This document shows, piece by piece, positions 26,613 through 38,717 of a stretch of 64,000 nt of DNA; the first letter of the stretch is position 1, and every line of letters begins with the position of its first letter. Source of the DNA: Spirodela intermedia (Eukaryota > Streptophyta > Magnoliopsida > Alismatales > Araceae). Made by a program: the position numbers and the translations under genes. The notes below the pieces were generated by a model. It was not told the DNA's origin, made no database searches, and worked only from the letters and a program-made list of their open reading frames with translations. The DNA lies in assembly GCA_902729315.2 (NCBI GenBank), contig LR746269.1, positions 1,436,501 to 1,500,500 on the forward strand. Direction: 5' to 3'.

Positions 26613-28164
26613 TCGCGGGAGCAAGAAATCAGTTTACTGCGATACTCGCCCCATACGAACTCAATAGAACAAACTCGAAATCAACACCTAAGTTGTCATC
26701 TTCTCCCTCGCCCTGTCAAGAATAAGCCGCGACGTTTATAAGAGCAGAAGCAAGCAAACCCGTGCTGGAATTCCTAGTCGTAGATCTCACTCTTGTAACA
26801 GTGTTCGACCTCGAATTAACGCTGACAACTTCCTCTCTTTCTCTCTCTCTCTGCTTGTACAGATTCGCCACCTGAGGTTGAGCGACGTTCCAGCTGTACA
26901 GCTTCCTCTACTTTATCAGGATATCAAGCACGGCGGAGCTAATGCCGGAACGTCCAGGGCACTGCAGCTTTCTCGTGTTAACTACGACCGTAGTGCGCCG
27001 CCAAGTTCGGTCGGAGAGGTAAGACGACGCCGGTGGAGGAGATCCCTCGCCAGCACCGTGCATTAAACGGCCAGCCTATTCTTCCCACATGGACAGTCGA
27101 GTCGTTCAGTTCCCGCACATTTATTCATTGAATCCACCTAAATCTCGGTGAAAAAATCTAATAAATGTTTCATAATCAGGCATAAAGATCCCAATAGTTT
27201 GTCTGGGTATTTCTGTGGTTGCAATGAAATACCGATTCAAGTATACATTAGGGATCAAATGCCACGTAAAAACTTGAAAGAATCTAACACTTTGACCATT
27301 CAAAAGGACGCTTGCTGGAAGATCCGTAAAGTGGATTCACGTCGCACTTGCTAAAACTGCATAAAATATGTAATGGGCCTGCATTTGACAATTCAAGTGT
27401 GATATTTTCCAGTGTTTTTTCAATCCTTGATTTGTTTAATTGTATAGAAAATAATGTACTAAAATCACTCTATTAACTATTAGACCTGTTAATGTGACTG
27501 CAAGCCACACAAGACGCCTCAGGAATTATCTTCACATCAAACATGCCTCTGACCTCTTCTACAAATGCAATCTATGTCAGTTTATATCTATTTTATTTTA
27601 TCAATTTGGTCGGTAAATCCTCGGAATTTCAGAAATACGCGCGTGTCTTCTGACCAAATCCTCGGAATTTCAGTTGACTTTAACCTGTCTTAAATATTCA
27701 TTCTGAATCCTTTCGGATAACCTGGTCTCAATTGTTGACCAAAGGCCATGTTTTAAGTTTGAACCCGAATCCGCCGGGATCTTTTTGGAGCTTGAGAAGC
27801 TTCTTTTTAGCGAACATTTATGATTCCAAGCAAAATCATCACTCTATGGGCCTCGGGCTGGCTGTCGCGTAAAATCCGGCCCAGATCGGAAGGCCATCAT
27901 GAGTCGATCATCTATCGTAGCCTTACCAGATTGATTCCATCGCCCCTAATTGTGGGGTAGACGATGACACGACAGAGAGAGAGAGAGGGAGAGAGAGAGA
28001 GAGAGAGTATGGAGGGACAAACGGATTATTATAGATATACAACGCTTCTTATCATTTAAATGGATTATAGATCCGGAGATATTCAACGTGTAGAACATCG
28101 TCCAAACGGTTAATCTGCATCTACAGCTCAGGAATCTCCTTGTGAAGCTATTGAAACTAGAGGT
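26613..28164. other. Spacer between the two GDSL genes
   Basis: Contains the promoter and 5' leader of copy A on its left and the 3' region of copy B on its right. A GA tract lies at about 27975-28008. Open frames near 26878-27066 and 27121-27354 have no recognisable motif. No third GDSL copy was seen. Confidence 0.45.
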
Positions 28165-29906
28165 TTATTCTTCCTGTAGGAGGCGGGAGAAGGCGGGGCG
28201 GAAAGCAACAGCGATGAGGGCGTAGGTCTTCTCCGATGGGTGAACAGAGTCCCAGAAGAGGTACTTGGAGGCGTCCGGGCAAGTCACCGACTTGGGGTTG
28301 CATAGCACACCAAGTTCCACCAGCCCCGTCCCGCAGCACCCCTTCGTCGTCTCCTCGAACCCTATTCTCTCGTCACGAGGAAGCATGTCGATTAGGCCAG
28401 AGTTTTAGAGCAGGTGTAGATCAATCATAACCGGCGGTGCTCACCAAACTGCCAGGGGCGGCGCAGCAATTGCATCGTCGGGTTGTAGATGTCTACGTAG
28501 ACAATGTTGGCGGCAGGGGCGGCAGAAATGGGGCGACTCGCCAGCTCCAGTTGAAGGTTGGCATTATAATCCCTTGCCACAGCGTTGATCTCGGGGATGC
28601 AGCGCCGGGTATGGAGTCCATCTGAGTTGAGGGAGATCACCATCGGCAGACAACCTAAGGGAGGAAGACCCAACAGAGCGATTCTGCGGGCCCCAAGACT
28701 CTCTAATTCCTGCACAACGCGAACCAAATTGATAGCACTAATTCGCTTCCTCGGAATTTGTGGCTGGAAGTTGCAGCTCTCTCTCTCTCTCTCTCTCCCC
28801 ACCCCTCTATCTCGCTCGTTTCCTGGCTGTCTTTGACTCCTCACTCCGTCTCTCACGTTTCATCTGTCCCTATCAGCTCAAAATAAACTCAAGAAAACAC
28901 GCCAAAGAAATTATTCGGATTGTTTAAAAACTTTCTAAAAAATCCCCCCCAAATTAGATAATTCGTCAGGAATATATTTCAGAATATGTTCCTATAAAGA
29001 AAGGAAAAACTGAGTAGGATTAAACGGAAGCAGAACCTTGAGGAACTCCCATTGGATTCGCCGGATAAATCTCCCGTAGTCTTCAACGCTGAACTCGTGT
29101 CGTCTGATTGTGAGCCCAAAGTAGTTCAGAATGAAATCGTTGCTCCCGGCGCTAATAATGAAAACGGCTCTCCTCACAATATTCTCCCTTGTTTCCCTCC
29201 CCACCGCGAAATCAAGCCTCACGAGGTACTCTCTGAAGTACTCAAGCTGTTGCGTAATCGGAATAACTGCCTGCGATGGTTCCTCTTTATCAGATTTTTC
29301 GTCGAAAGGTATGTCTTTCGTACTCCCCTTGCTAAGAATGTTGCTGCTCGATGAGGAAGGAGGGAGCAAGAAAGAGGGGGAACGAGAAAGAGAGAGACGC
29401 GTACGCTCATCTTTGCCGTGAGAGGATCGAAGCCTGTTCCTGCAGAGCCGAAGCAGACGCCTGTCGTGAGCTCCTCCACGCTGAGAGACCGGTCCAGATA
29501 TGGGGGCACCTCATCCTTTACGCCGAGATCAGCCGCTGCAAAGACAACACCCAGCTTGAGCCGGCCATGCCCAGAAGAATTGCGATACAACGACTCCCAG
29601 GTACAAGAAAATTTCTTGCTCACCGATGAAGTCCGCCCCAATTCGGCCGTTGCAGAACCTCCCTGTTGGCTGATGGCCGGGGAAGTCCCTTCCGTAAGGC
29701 GGAAAGTTGCTCTTGGTGGCCGTCGGTATATAGTTGTTGTTGCCCGAGTCCACCGTCGAGTCCCCGAAGGTGAATACAGCGGAGACGGAGATGTTGGTAT
29801 CTAACACATGCAGGAGTGTCTTGCCGGAGACGAGTGGCAGAAGGACGAGGATAGCAGAGAGCTGGCGGCATACATCACTCGAGGGGAGCCTCCCCTCTTT
29901 TCCCAT
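28165..29906 (-). CDS. GDSL esterase/lipase, copy B
   Basis: Five exons in transcript order: 29906-29624, 29535-29405, 29270-29037, 28709-28445, 28361-28165. The total is 1110 bases, or 369 residues, with GT-AG introns in the same phases as copy A. Signal segment [13 protein letters not shown] at about 16-28. Block [15 protein letters not shown] puts the nucleophile at S50. SAGSNDF gives N182. WDSVHP gives D342 and H345. The exon 5 acceptor is again AATAG, giving [11 protein letters not shown]. The first exon frame is open upstream to an ATG at 29990 (28 extra residues). I chose 29906 because it puts the hydrophobic signal near the N terminus. The copies differ mostly in the N terminus and the C-terminal tail. 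Most likely another secreted lipid esterase with a diverged expression pattern or substrate. Confidence 0.92.
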
Positions 29907-30064
29907 GGAGCTCAAAACAACGAAGTTGATCTCAAAACAAGTCAACCTAACCCAACCATCACCTTTCATATTCTTCATGGCAGCCAACATCCGAAGTGCA
30001 ATACTTGTAAGAGCGGGAACCTACTAACCTCAAATATTTGCTGTCATCTTCGGCAACATCCCCT

Positions 30065-30101
<37 letters not shown>

Positions 30102-30732
30102 GTGTCTCCCCACGCGCAAGACGTAGATGCGATGTTGCCGGTGCAACGCCTTCAATGCTACGCCCCACACTGTCTTGAAAGAATTATTCCCGTCGGTGTC
30201 GAAGTATCCGTGATAACCGAAGGTGGTGACCTACTGGATCTACTCCACAGGTTGAGGACGCCGCTTCGGCGAGCTCAACGGCGGAGATTCTCGAAATTTA
30301 CCAGAATCTCTAGCGTGACAGCTGACGACGGCCTGTCGCCGATTGTCGGGTAGCCAGCGAACACCATCGGTCTCATATTTTCTCTTCTGCGCCGCCGAGG
30401 TTGGCTGGAGAGGCGAGGAGGCGAGCCCACCCACAGGTCCATCCCTTAAACTTCCACCTATCCAACCCTGCTCCCCTAGACTTTCACGTGGATATTGGTT
30501 TGTTTTAATACCCGTACATTTACATTAATGTCGTCGGAAATTTAAATCAACCTAAGAAAGAATAGCAACGAATTCACTCATATTAAGATATGATCATGCT
30601 AGTAATTAGTTGGACCTGAAAAATAAGAATAGAATGATATAGGAAAGTCTAGCCGATTCGGATTTGCCACGAAATTACCAAATTTGTCATTTTATGAATT
30701 CTGCGTCTTACAGTCTAGGTTTTTAATTACTG

Positions 30733-31353
30733 GATAAATATGTTTTCAAAAGTCATTTGAAGAATAACGCATCATTCAAATGTGATTGGAATCTACATTA
30801 ACCGATCAAAGTAACTAAGAAAACTAATACTATGTCATCATTAACTAAAGATGATGTGTTGATTCTTACAAATATGGACTAGTGATGTCCAAAGTAATCC
30901 ACTATTTTTAGATAGTCTTCTTTGATGCCATAGATGAAGCAGGGGAGCCCGATTTTAACTTTGTAATATAATTTTGATAGTTTAAGAAACACAATTTTTA
31001 ACATTGTAATTATTCCGGTATATGGTTAATATGCCGGGGTTAACAGACTGATGATCCTTCTATGGATCTGTCAGGAAAATATAGACCATATTAGATGATT
31101 CTTCAAAGGGTCCAATTTTTTTGCACATTTATTTTCGTACAAAAGAATATATCACAGTGTATTCCCGAAAAAGTGGTTGTAAATAGGCGATGCCCTAATT
31201 GGTATGGTTATCACAAACTAGAAAATCCGTGTAGCTAGTTGATCATTAAATACTAAGTCACTATCACTCAATCAATAAAGTTGGTCCGTTAAAGGACCCA
31301 AAGCAGCTCACATTGGTTGAGCGCCGACGAACAGTTATTGGGGCTCACCAGGT
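30733..31353 (+). repeat. Dispersed repeat, copy 1 of a 0.6-kb pair
   Basis: About 620 bases are collinear with 44094-44706 in the same orientation. Shared landmarks include CAAAAGTCATTTGAA, TGATGTGTTGATTCTTACA, AATCCACTATTTTTAGATA and ATAGATGAAGCAGGGGAG. The copies are clearly diverged, and many CG sites here are TG or CA in the other copy. I could not recognise ends, coding capacity or family. Confidence 0.85.
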
Positions 31354-34300
31354 TCGTAGTTGGTCTACTGATTCCTCTAGCTGGAAGATGGAGAAGGGGC
31401 AACATGGTATTTTCATTACCTTCCACTCAGATGAGTGGAATCTGCGATTTACTGATATGGATCAGGATTTGAGGTCCATTATATGATCATTGCAGGAGTT
31501 CTACCTTCCTAAACACCCCCCTCAAGTATTTTTCAACACCTAATTCCTTCTTTCACATTGTGCTTCCAACATGTTAATTCCTGGCTACTGTTCAGGCCAC
31601 TGCTGCAGGGCGGTGGCGGTCATCTCCATCAACTCCTGCTTGCTGCACCGGCCCAGCAGTAGCAGCATCCAGCACAATTCCTCACCTCACACAAGACGTA
31701 AGATAAGCCTGTTATTGATAACATTCACATATCTTACTCGTCAATAGTTCCAAATGTATATATCTATATGAATAGCTATATCTAAAGACAAAAAAAAGAA
31801 GATAAGACCAAATTATGATACTTGCAGATTTATATAATCGTGATCTTGTCTATCTTATGCATGTATGTTAGCTTTGAGAGCCTCATTAATTTTGATGATG
31901 ACAAAATGTATATAAGGATAGTATAATAATGTAAAAATTACATTGTCTATTATACATAAACCACAACATATCAGAACAAGCAACAAACTGATGAGATGTG
32001 CACAATGGTAAAATGATAATTTGATATCTCAAAATAATGAAAAAATTCTTAATTATAAATCTGGCATAGGTATGAAGTATGCGTATACCCATTGAAAAGA
32101 TATTTCAATGAAAAAATGTACAACAAACGCCACAGAGAAATTCATAAATTTAGATATTATTATATTTATAAAAATAACGAATATTTTATGAAGTTTGAAT
32201 TGAGCCATTGATGTGATACTGAGCGTCTTGATTTCCAACTGTCGTAAATGATCATTGGACAACTCATAACTCAACTCATAAGAAATATACCTCAATCCGA
32301 ATCATAGGAATATGAGAGAGAGCCACAAGTCCACATACTCCATCCAAAGAGTCTACACAAGTTTACAAGAAAATTAAGCACTAAAAAAAGGGATAAAATC
32401 AAGCTGCTTTCACATAAGTAATGCGCAAAACTTTTAAGAGCATTAGTTGTTTCCTAATTTGAAAGTTAGTATTCCTAGGACTTCAGGCTCCCTAGAGTTG
32501 TGAATCTAATCAAGTGTTTCTAGAAAATAATTGGGTGAGCTAGAGCAATGATGTACAATGATGGTTAGCTAAAACCTTTATATTCAGTCAAGGCTAATAA
32601 AGGCATTTATGTTCAATGAGGGTTTGCTAAGTTTTTGTATGTAGTATATTTCATTAAAGATTTAGTTTAGAACTGCACATGATCCTTATAAAATAGAGTA
32701 GGCTAGACAGGTCAGACAACTTTAATCTATAGAGTGATGAGATAAAATTAATAATTAACAATTCAATGAAAAATTACCAATTCGCCCATCCCACTTCTTT
32801 GTTCATCATGTTACATTACTACACCCAACATCAGCTTTATCACTTTTTTTGCATTCACAATGAGATGTCTAAAATATTGTGACTCCTCAATGTTGTTTGC
32901 ATATTAGTATACTTGTAAAGTATGTATAAATAAGAGATAGAGAATTCAAGCATGATCAATTACATTTTATATGTTTTTGCCATCAGTGAGATGTGCTTTC
33001 CAATATACAGAGTGAGACAATACAAGTGCCTTCATGCTAATGTCAAGGTCTAAAGCATATGAAAGTTACTAGATCTATGTTTTGGGATTTAGCTTATGGA
33101 CCCACAATCTAAATGATATGTGAGTATTGCCCAAGTGAAGAATTAATTGCAGAAGACAAGCATATGAATCTTGACATTATCTAACGACTATGCAATGCTA
33201 TCAGTGAAAGTTGCCCATGCAACCTCTCCTAGTAGTCCTATTAAAGATCCTAGACTACTACAAAGGTAGGAGATTTAGATCCCAAGAACTTGCCCATGGT
33301 TCAACCCACCTAAGACATCAAAGTGAAAGTTGAGCATCATCCTAAACGCGCATGGTCTAATGACAATGCTATTATATGGCACCACTACATCATCACCTAA
33401 TTTAAACATATCAAACCACAACCTTGGGTTGTGCCACAATGAGTTACAAATATCCTGTGCAAAACCTCCCCCAAGACCAATAGTATACCTTGTACTAGTG
33501 TATTTTGGTTATAATTATTCAACACTTAATTTTCAACATGAGATGAATGTTTAAAAGTATATTTTCAATCAGAATATTTACTGTGTTGTGAATGGTCAAT
33601 CAGCTATAGCCATGAGGTCAGTGGAGGAGTCATAGTGTTGTGATAAACAGGCTGGTGGGCCGAAAACAAAAATGTTTGTGGATGAGTTATTGATAAAAAC
33701 CAATCCAATTGTTAGTTCTACAAGAACTTGAGCTATTGATATTGTAGATAAGTATATGCTGACTACACATGTAGGCGACTAGTGATTGAAAATGTCAAAC
33801 CAAGAAGCTTGAGCCTTCTTGAAAAAGTATCTTATATGATATTAGTTTCCTAATTGTGTATCTTCTCATTTGTCTCTTCTATATGATCTCGTACATTTAC
33901 TGTTTTCTCACAACATCCTCATTTGTCTCTTCCATATTGTTAGTTCACCATGTGAATCCAATCATCTATTCCTTCGAACATGGGCATCTATTCACGCTTT
34001 CCCCTCCTAGAATTTATATATCCATTGTCAACGGTAAAATCATTTTTCTTATTAAAAAATATTTTAAAACACGAATGGGGGTGAAGGATGTGTATATGCA
34101 ATAAAGCTACATCATATATTTTCCAAGAGATAGGTCTGAGCAAGGGAATGGGGAAAAGGAAGAGAGCTTGGACAAAGGAACATAAGATTTATAAGGAACA
34201 ACACATGATGTCTTATGGAATGACTTAGGAGTCCCCTCTATGGTAAAATAAAATACATTAATCATTTACTCTATTTATTATATTATCTGCCTTATATGTG

Positions 34301-35010
34301 TGTATCTATGTATATATTTGGACAAAAATAATTATGATGGTCGTCACAATACAATTAATTGAATAACCTGTTACCATGTAAATCCATTATTTTCTCAACA
34401 AACTCTTTTTGATCTGATGAGTTATGCCAAGTTTAGCCTGATCAATCCCATCCAAATGTCCTTGGACGTCAGTAAACGATTTGAGTGAACAAATTGAAAG
34501 CAGCAATATCATTTTATAAGAGATTTGTATTGGTCTCTAATTCCCCGATGTAGCAATTGACTTGGCAACCAAGTGATCTACCACCATGTTACTTACATAG
34601 GTGCAAGTACCAATATAGACAAGGACTTTGACTGAAAGATATAAGCTCTAGAAGTGTAAGGGAGATCGTGTGATTTTTTGAGGTGGTCATAGTGTAATCG
34701 TAGATGAACATATGTTAGATTACAATAGAACAATTACAAACAAAGTAAAGCGTAATCGTAGATGATAAGATCCAGTTTTGTGGGTGAGACCCATCAGCTA
34801 ATCAATCGTCCTCTATCATACACTGTATAGATAGTCTTTAGGGCACATGAGTGAGCCCTATGTGCGGTAGTCTTGAATACTAAATGGGGAGGAAAGGATG
34901 ATGCTGAGACCTTAGAAATCCTTAACCCAAAATCAAAATGAGAACATGCATTACATAAGCGGGAGTGAGAGACCATACTAGGGAGGAAAGGGGAGCTCGT
35001 AATGGTGGGT

Positions 35011-35012
<2 letters not shown>

Positions 35013-35065
<53 letters not shown>

Positions 35066-35066
35066 C
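35013..35066 (+). repeat. Compound microsatellite (GT)n(GA)n
   Basis: About 14 GT units followed by about 13 GA units, about 450 bases upstream of the RABA start codon. Built like the tract at 5879-5935, which also joins TG to GA. Confidence 0.9.
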
Positions 35067-35333
35067 GACAGATGACCGAGTCAGGGTTATTTGACGCAAA
35101 CTTGCGCTTCATTTGCGGAACGATACTGATTCGAGACCATTTTTCGGAAGTTTTTTCCATACCTGGCCCAGCCCGAACATATTAAAGGTTAAAGATGCTT
35201 GAGCTGAGCACAAAGAATTGCCAGGCCCGGTCCGGGCAGTTGAAGCAACGAAAAGTAGTGTATCCTAATTTAAACATTTGGTTTATCTCAGCTGATTAGT
35301 AAAAGAGGAAAATTTTACCCTGACCACTGTAAA

Positions 35334-35337
<4 letters not shown>

Positions 35338-35369
<32 letters not shown>
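35338..35369 (+). repeat. Microsatellite (CT)n in the RABA 5' region
   Basis: About 16 CT units roughly 145 bases before the RABA ATG, probably in the promoter or 5' leader. CT/GA tracts are common in plant 5' leaders. Confidence 0.85.
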
Positions 35370-35372
<3 letters not shown>

Positions 35373-35513
35373 CCTCCCTCCTTCCCGTGAAACTGCTAAG
35401 AAGAGGCGAGAAAGGCAGAGCCGTAAGGTAACGTTGCGCTACCTCTGATCCAGCCAAGGGAAAACAGGAGGGGGGGAGGAGGGGGAGACGAAGTAGACCA
35501 GAGAGGGAAGGCA

Positions 35514-36254
35514 ATGGCCTACAGGGCAGAGGACGAATATGATTACCTCTTCAAGGTGGTGCTCATCGGCGACTCCCGCGTTGGCAAGTCGAACCTCCTG
35601 TCCCGTTTCACCAAGAATGAGTTCAGCGCCGAGTCCAAGTCCACCATTGGCGTCGAGTTCGCCACCCCCAGCATCCACGTCGAAAGCAAGGTCATCAAGG
35701 CCCAGATTTGGGACACCGCTGGCCAAGAGAGGTCCATCTCTCTTCCCACACCCTCCTTCCCGGTCTCTCTTCGTAATCTCTTCTCTCTTTCTATCCCTCT
35801 CGTCTTCTTCGAAGAAGATACAGAGCCATCACCAGAGCGTACTACAGAGGGGCCGTGGGGGCCCTGCTGCTCTACGACGTGACCAGGCAAATCACCTTCG
35901 AGAACGTGGAAAGATGGCTCACGGAGCTCCGGAGCCACAGACGCGAGCACAGTTACCATGCTTGTCGGTAACAAGGCCGACCTGCGCCACTTGCGCGCCG
36001 TCGCCGCCGAGGACGCCCAGTCCTTTGCTGAGAGGGAGAAGAGTTTCTTCATGGAGACCTCCCCCCTCGAGTCCGTCAACATGGAGAGCGCCTTCACAGA
36101 GGTGCTCTCCCACATCCATCGCGTCGTCAGTAGGAGGGCTCTGGAGGCCGCCGGGAACGACCCCGGCGAGGCTGCTCTGAGGGGTCAGACCATCAGCGTC
36201 AACATCAAGGAAGATGTCTCCGCCACGAAGAAACCCCCCTGCTGCCCTTCTTAG
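35514..36254 (+). CDS. RABA1-type (Rab11) small GTPase with internal frameshift
   Basis: Two exons, 35514-35731 and 35818-36254, with a GT-AG intron splitting the Arg codon of DTAGQER, a usual Rab intron position. RABA GTPases direct trans-Golgi/endosome to plasma-membrane and cell-plate traffic. Seen: [13 protein letters not shown] start, P-loop GDSRVGKS (19-26), switch [26 protein letters not shown], then in the shifted frame [27 protein letters not shown] and a CC prenylation end (CCPS). The exon 2 frame runs into TAA at 35969-35971 after 123 codons, while NKAD and the C terminus are in another frame. Two bases are missing near 35934-35941. Other deviations are R22 where Rabs have Gly (the Ras G13 position), ETSP instead of ETSA, and Arg in AITRAYY where Ser is usual. 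Either a young pseudogene or a sequence error; the extra substitutions favour a pseudogene or relaxed copy. Confidence 0.82.
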
Positions 36255-37835
36255 ACTCGGAATGGAGATCATGAACGCGCATGAGGAGCCTGGGCCTCGT
36301 GTTCATCTGGTTAGACGCTCATTTCTTGTCTGATGTGATGATCTTCGTTGGCAATGGACCATACTCTTGCGGCGGCCGATCATCTCTCATGTTTGACCGG
36401 CAACTGGATAACACTCTTCCAATCATTGGCCAGCTTCATGCTTCTTCTGCTCTTTGGCTGGTGAAAAAGAAATTCCATAAAATAGGTTACATTTATTTGT
36501 ACATATTTATTTATTTAATCTCTTGCCTAAATCTTTCTCAGCATGTTCAGATTTTTCCTTGTTTTGCATTCCCATGTACCCCCTTTTCTTTGCTCGTTGT
36601 TCCCTAGTCCTCATTAAATAATTGTGAATTTAAATATTACAAAAAGAATAGATGGCTTAAAAAACATCGGGCCACCACGGTTGCAAGTTCAGGACGAAAT
36701 TGTTAGAGATAAAAGCTCATTATAGACTTACCACGGAAGCTAGAAGACAGAAGTAAAATGAACAACTCACAATCAAGGGCACAAGAATTTACGTGGTTCG
36801 GAGGTCAGCCTCCTACGTCCACGGGCAACAATGAAAAGTTCCACTAGATGAAGTAGAAGTACAGAAGAGCACTCTCTAAAACTCAGAGTACAGATCTCTA
36901 ATCTTGGCCCTCAAAGAACTCATTAGTCCCTCACCAACAAGTAGAGATTTCTCCGTTGGAAACCCTCTCTCAACCTCTCTGAAACTCTCTAGTCACCGGT
37001 GCTACGAGATGAGAAGAGTTAGCCTCTATTTATAGACCTCCTTGAGCTGCCTCAGGAAACATGTCAGCTGTTTCCTCCTTGAAGCTGAAACATTGAGGTG
37101 GCCACTTTATGAGCCACGTGCCCAACTTGGAAGTCGGACCATGCCATTAAACATCCCCTATTTAGGTGTGCTTCGGACCAGCGTGGTTTTATAGTGTTTG
37201 TTCTTACACGCCCAGCTTGGAAGTCGGGCCATCTTCAAGGGCCTTCCTTCCCCCACCTTGAAAACCAGCGAAGCAGACTCAGTAGTCGCTTGCTCTCCAT
37301 TTCTCATTTCCATTGGGATTGTAAGGTCAGCATTGTATCAAATGAATGTGTGGTTCTTCTATTTTGATAAAGGTTGGTGGCTCTCACCTTCATAAGGGGC
37401 TTGAATTGAGCTCAAAATGATGCCACAAGATGCACCCTTCGTTCTCCTTGTGGTCTCACTTATGATAAAAATATTACTATGTGAGATTTTTAGAAACATT
37501 TTCAAAGTTGAAGCCACCTGAAAATATTACACTTGAATACTCCCAAATACATAGTTTATGTGCAATGTTTATCAATGTTACAATGTTACACCTGAAAATA
37601 TTACAATGTTACAATGTTTGTCGAAACTGAGGACAACGGTAACACATTTTTCAAAGTTTATGTACGATAAAACATAGAGGTTTTGGAAAATGACAGTACT
37701 AACATAGTAATTTTTTGGGTAAAGAAACTGAAACCTCCTCGATCTTATTACTAACTTGGCCTTTTTTTATATTTTTCACATTTTTTATATATTGATCCAT
37801 TTAGGTTATTAACCAAGTTTGATACATTTTTACAA
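35796..37835 (+). repeat. Segmental duplication, parent copy (RABA exon 2 and 3' flank)
   Basis: From the end of the RABA intron through the 3' flank, this segment is collinear with 60655-61984. Matching pieces are 35796-36700 with 60655-61545, and about 37620-37835 with 61775-61984. Between them this copy carries the TGTTAG LTR-like sequence, which is absent from the other copy. Confidence 0.82.
36701..37230 (+). mobile_element. LTR-like fragment, TGTTAG family, copy 1
   Basis: Starts TGTTAGAGATAAAAG and carries ACAACTCACAATCAAGG and AGAATTTACGTGGTTCGG, a phrase I associate with LTRs of plant retrotransposons. It is related over about 250 bases to the sequence starting at 38011. The right end is unclear and I found no target duplication, so it is probably truncated. 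It interrupts the duplicated RABA flank, since the paralogous segment near 61.55 kb lacks it. Confidence 0.5.
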
Positions 37836-38010
37836 TCGCCATGTAGATTTATTTGTCCATATTTATAAATTGTGAAACTTCTCCCCCCCATGACCGATAT
37901 GCCCCTGATTTGTGATTCCTCTTGCACAATATGATCATCTTTTTGTATTTTTTATGATGAGAGATATTTATTGTTATTATTTTTTTGTATTTTTTTAAGA
38001 TTGTAATAAA

Positions 38011-38717
38011 TGTTAGAGTAAAATGTCCAGTATGAACTTGTGGAAGCTGTGAAGTAAGAAAACAAAAATCGAACAACTCACAACTAAAAGACACAATAAT
38101 TTTATAGCGGTTGGCCTCTTATGTCTAAGGGCGACATGAAAGTTCTACTGAATGTAAATAAAGTATAGAAGAAGTATCTCAAAGAACTCATAAATGGAAT
38201 ATCTGATCTTGACCCTCAAATGAATTCATCAATCGCTCACTAACCTAACATAAATTTTTATTTGAGATCTACTCTCAAACTCTCTGTACAGGGATGATAG
38301 TCTCTGAAATGAGTAATAATAGATAAGCCTGAAGAATAATTAAAACAAGAGAAGGGGCGCGTATATAGCCATCAAGCCATTTGCTCGGGAAGAGCACCTG
38401 GGGAGCGTGTAAGCATTTACTCCTATTCCGCCGCGTGAACTCTCTTGGTTCCTCGTGACCCGGTACGGCCACAGAGGCTATTGGGCCCGTGAGACTTGGT
38501 TCGTCTTGTGACCAGTTTTCCAGTGGACCCTGTCTTCTCACTCCACACTAAATGCGGTTAGTCTTCTTATTCTGCTCAGCCGCCATATGAGCTGAATACT
38601 TGGCCACGTGCTCACTTAAAGTGTCACGTACCAAATAATAATAGATTCCAAAATTGGCTTCATCTCACATGGGCTTCAAGTGGGCATCATCCACTTGTAC
38701 TCAAATCCGGTTTCATC
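38011..38717 (+). mobile_element. LTR-like sequence, TGTTAG family, copy 2
   Basis: Starts TGTTAGAGTAAAATG and aligns by eye with the 36701 copy through ACAACTCACAACTAAAAG and TCTTGACCCTCAAATGAATTC. ATAAA stands on both sides (38006-38010 and just after about 38717), a possible but low-complexity target duplication. Probably an old solo LTR. No internal region or coding remnant is attached. Confidence 0.45.

Larger units (their letters stand above)
29907..35513. other. Intergenic between GDSL copy B and the RABA gene
   Basis: Holds the likely promoter region of copy B (a TC tract at 30070-30098), one copy of a dispersed repeat (30733-31353, listed separately) and about 4 kb of AT-rich DNA without recognisable genes. 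A (GT)n(GA)n tract lies at 35013-35066 and a CT tract at 35338-35369. Confidence 0.45.

Noticed and set aside
26878-27066. Possible extra exon upstream of GDSL copy A
   Set aside because: Not related to any GDSL exon; the copy A first exon already contains the signal peptide and block I.
30110-30353. Possible gene start beyond GDSL copy B
   Set aside because: The frame includes a CT microsatellite translation and no domain; more likely the copy B promoter region.
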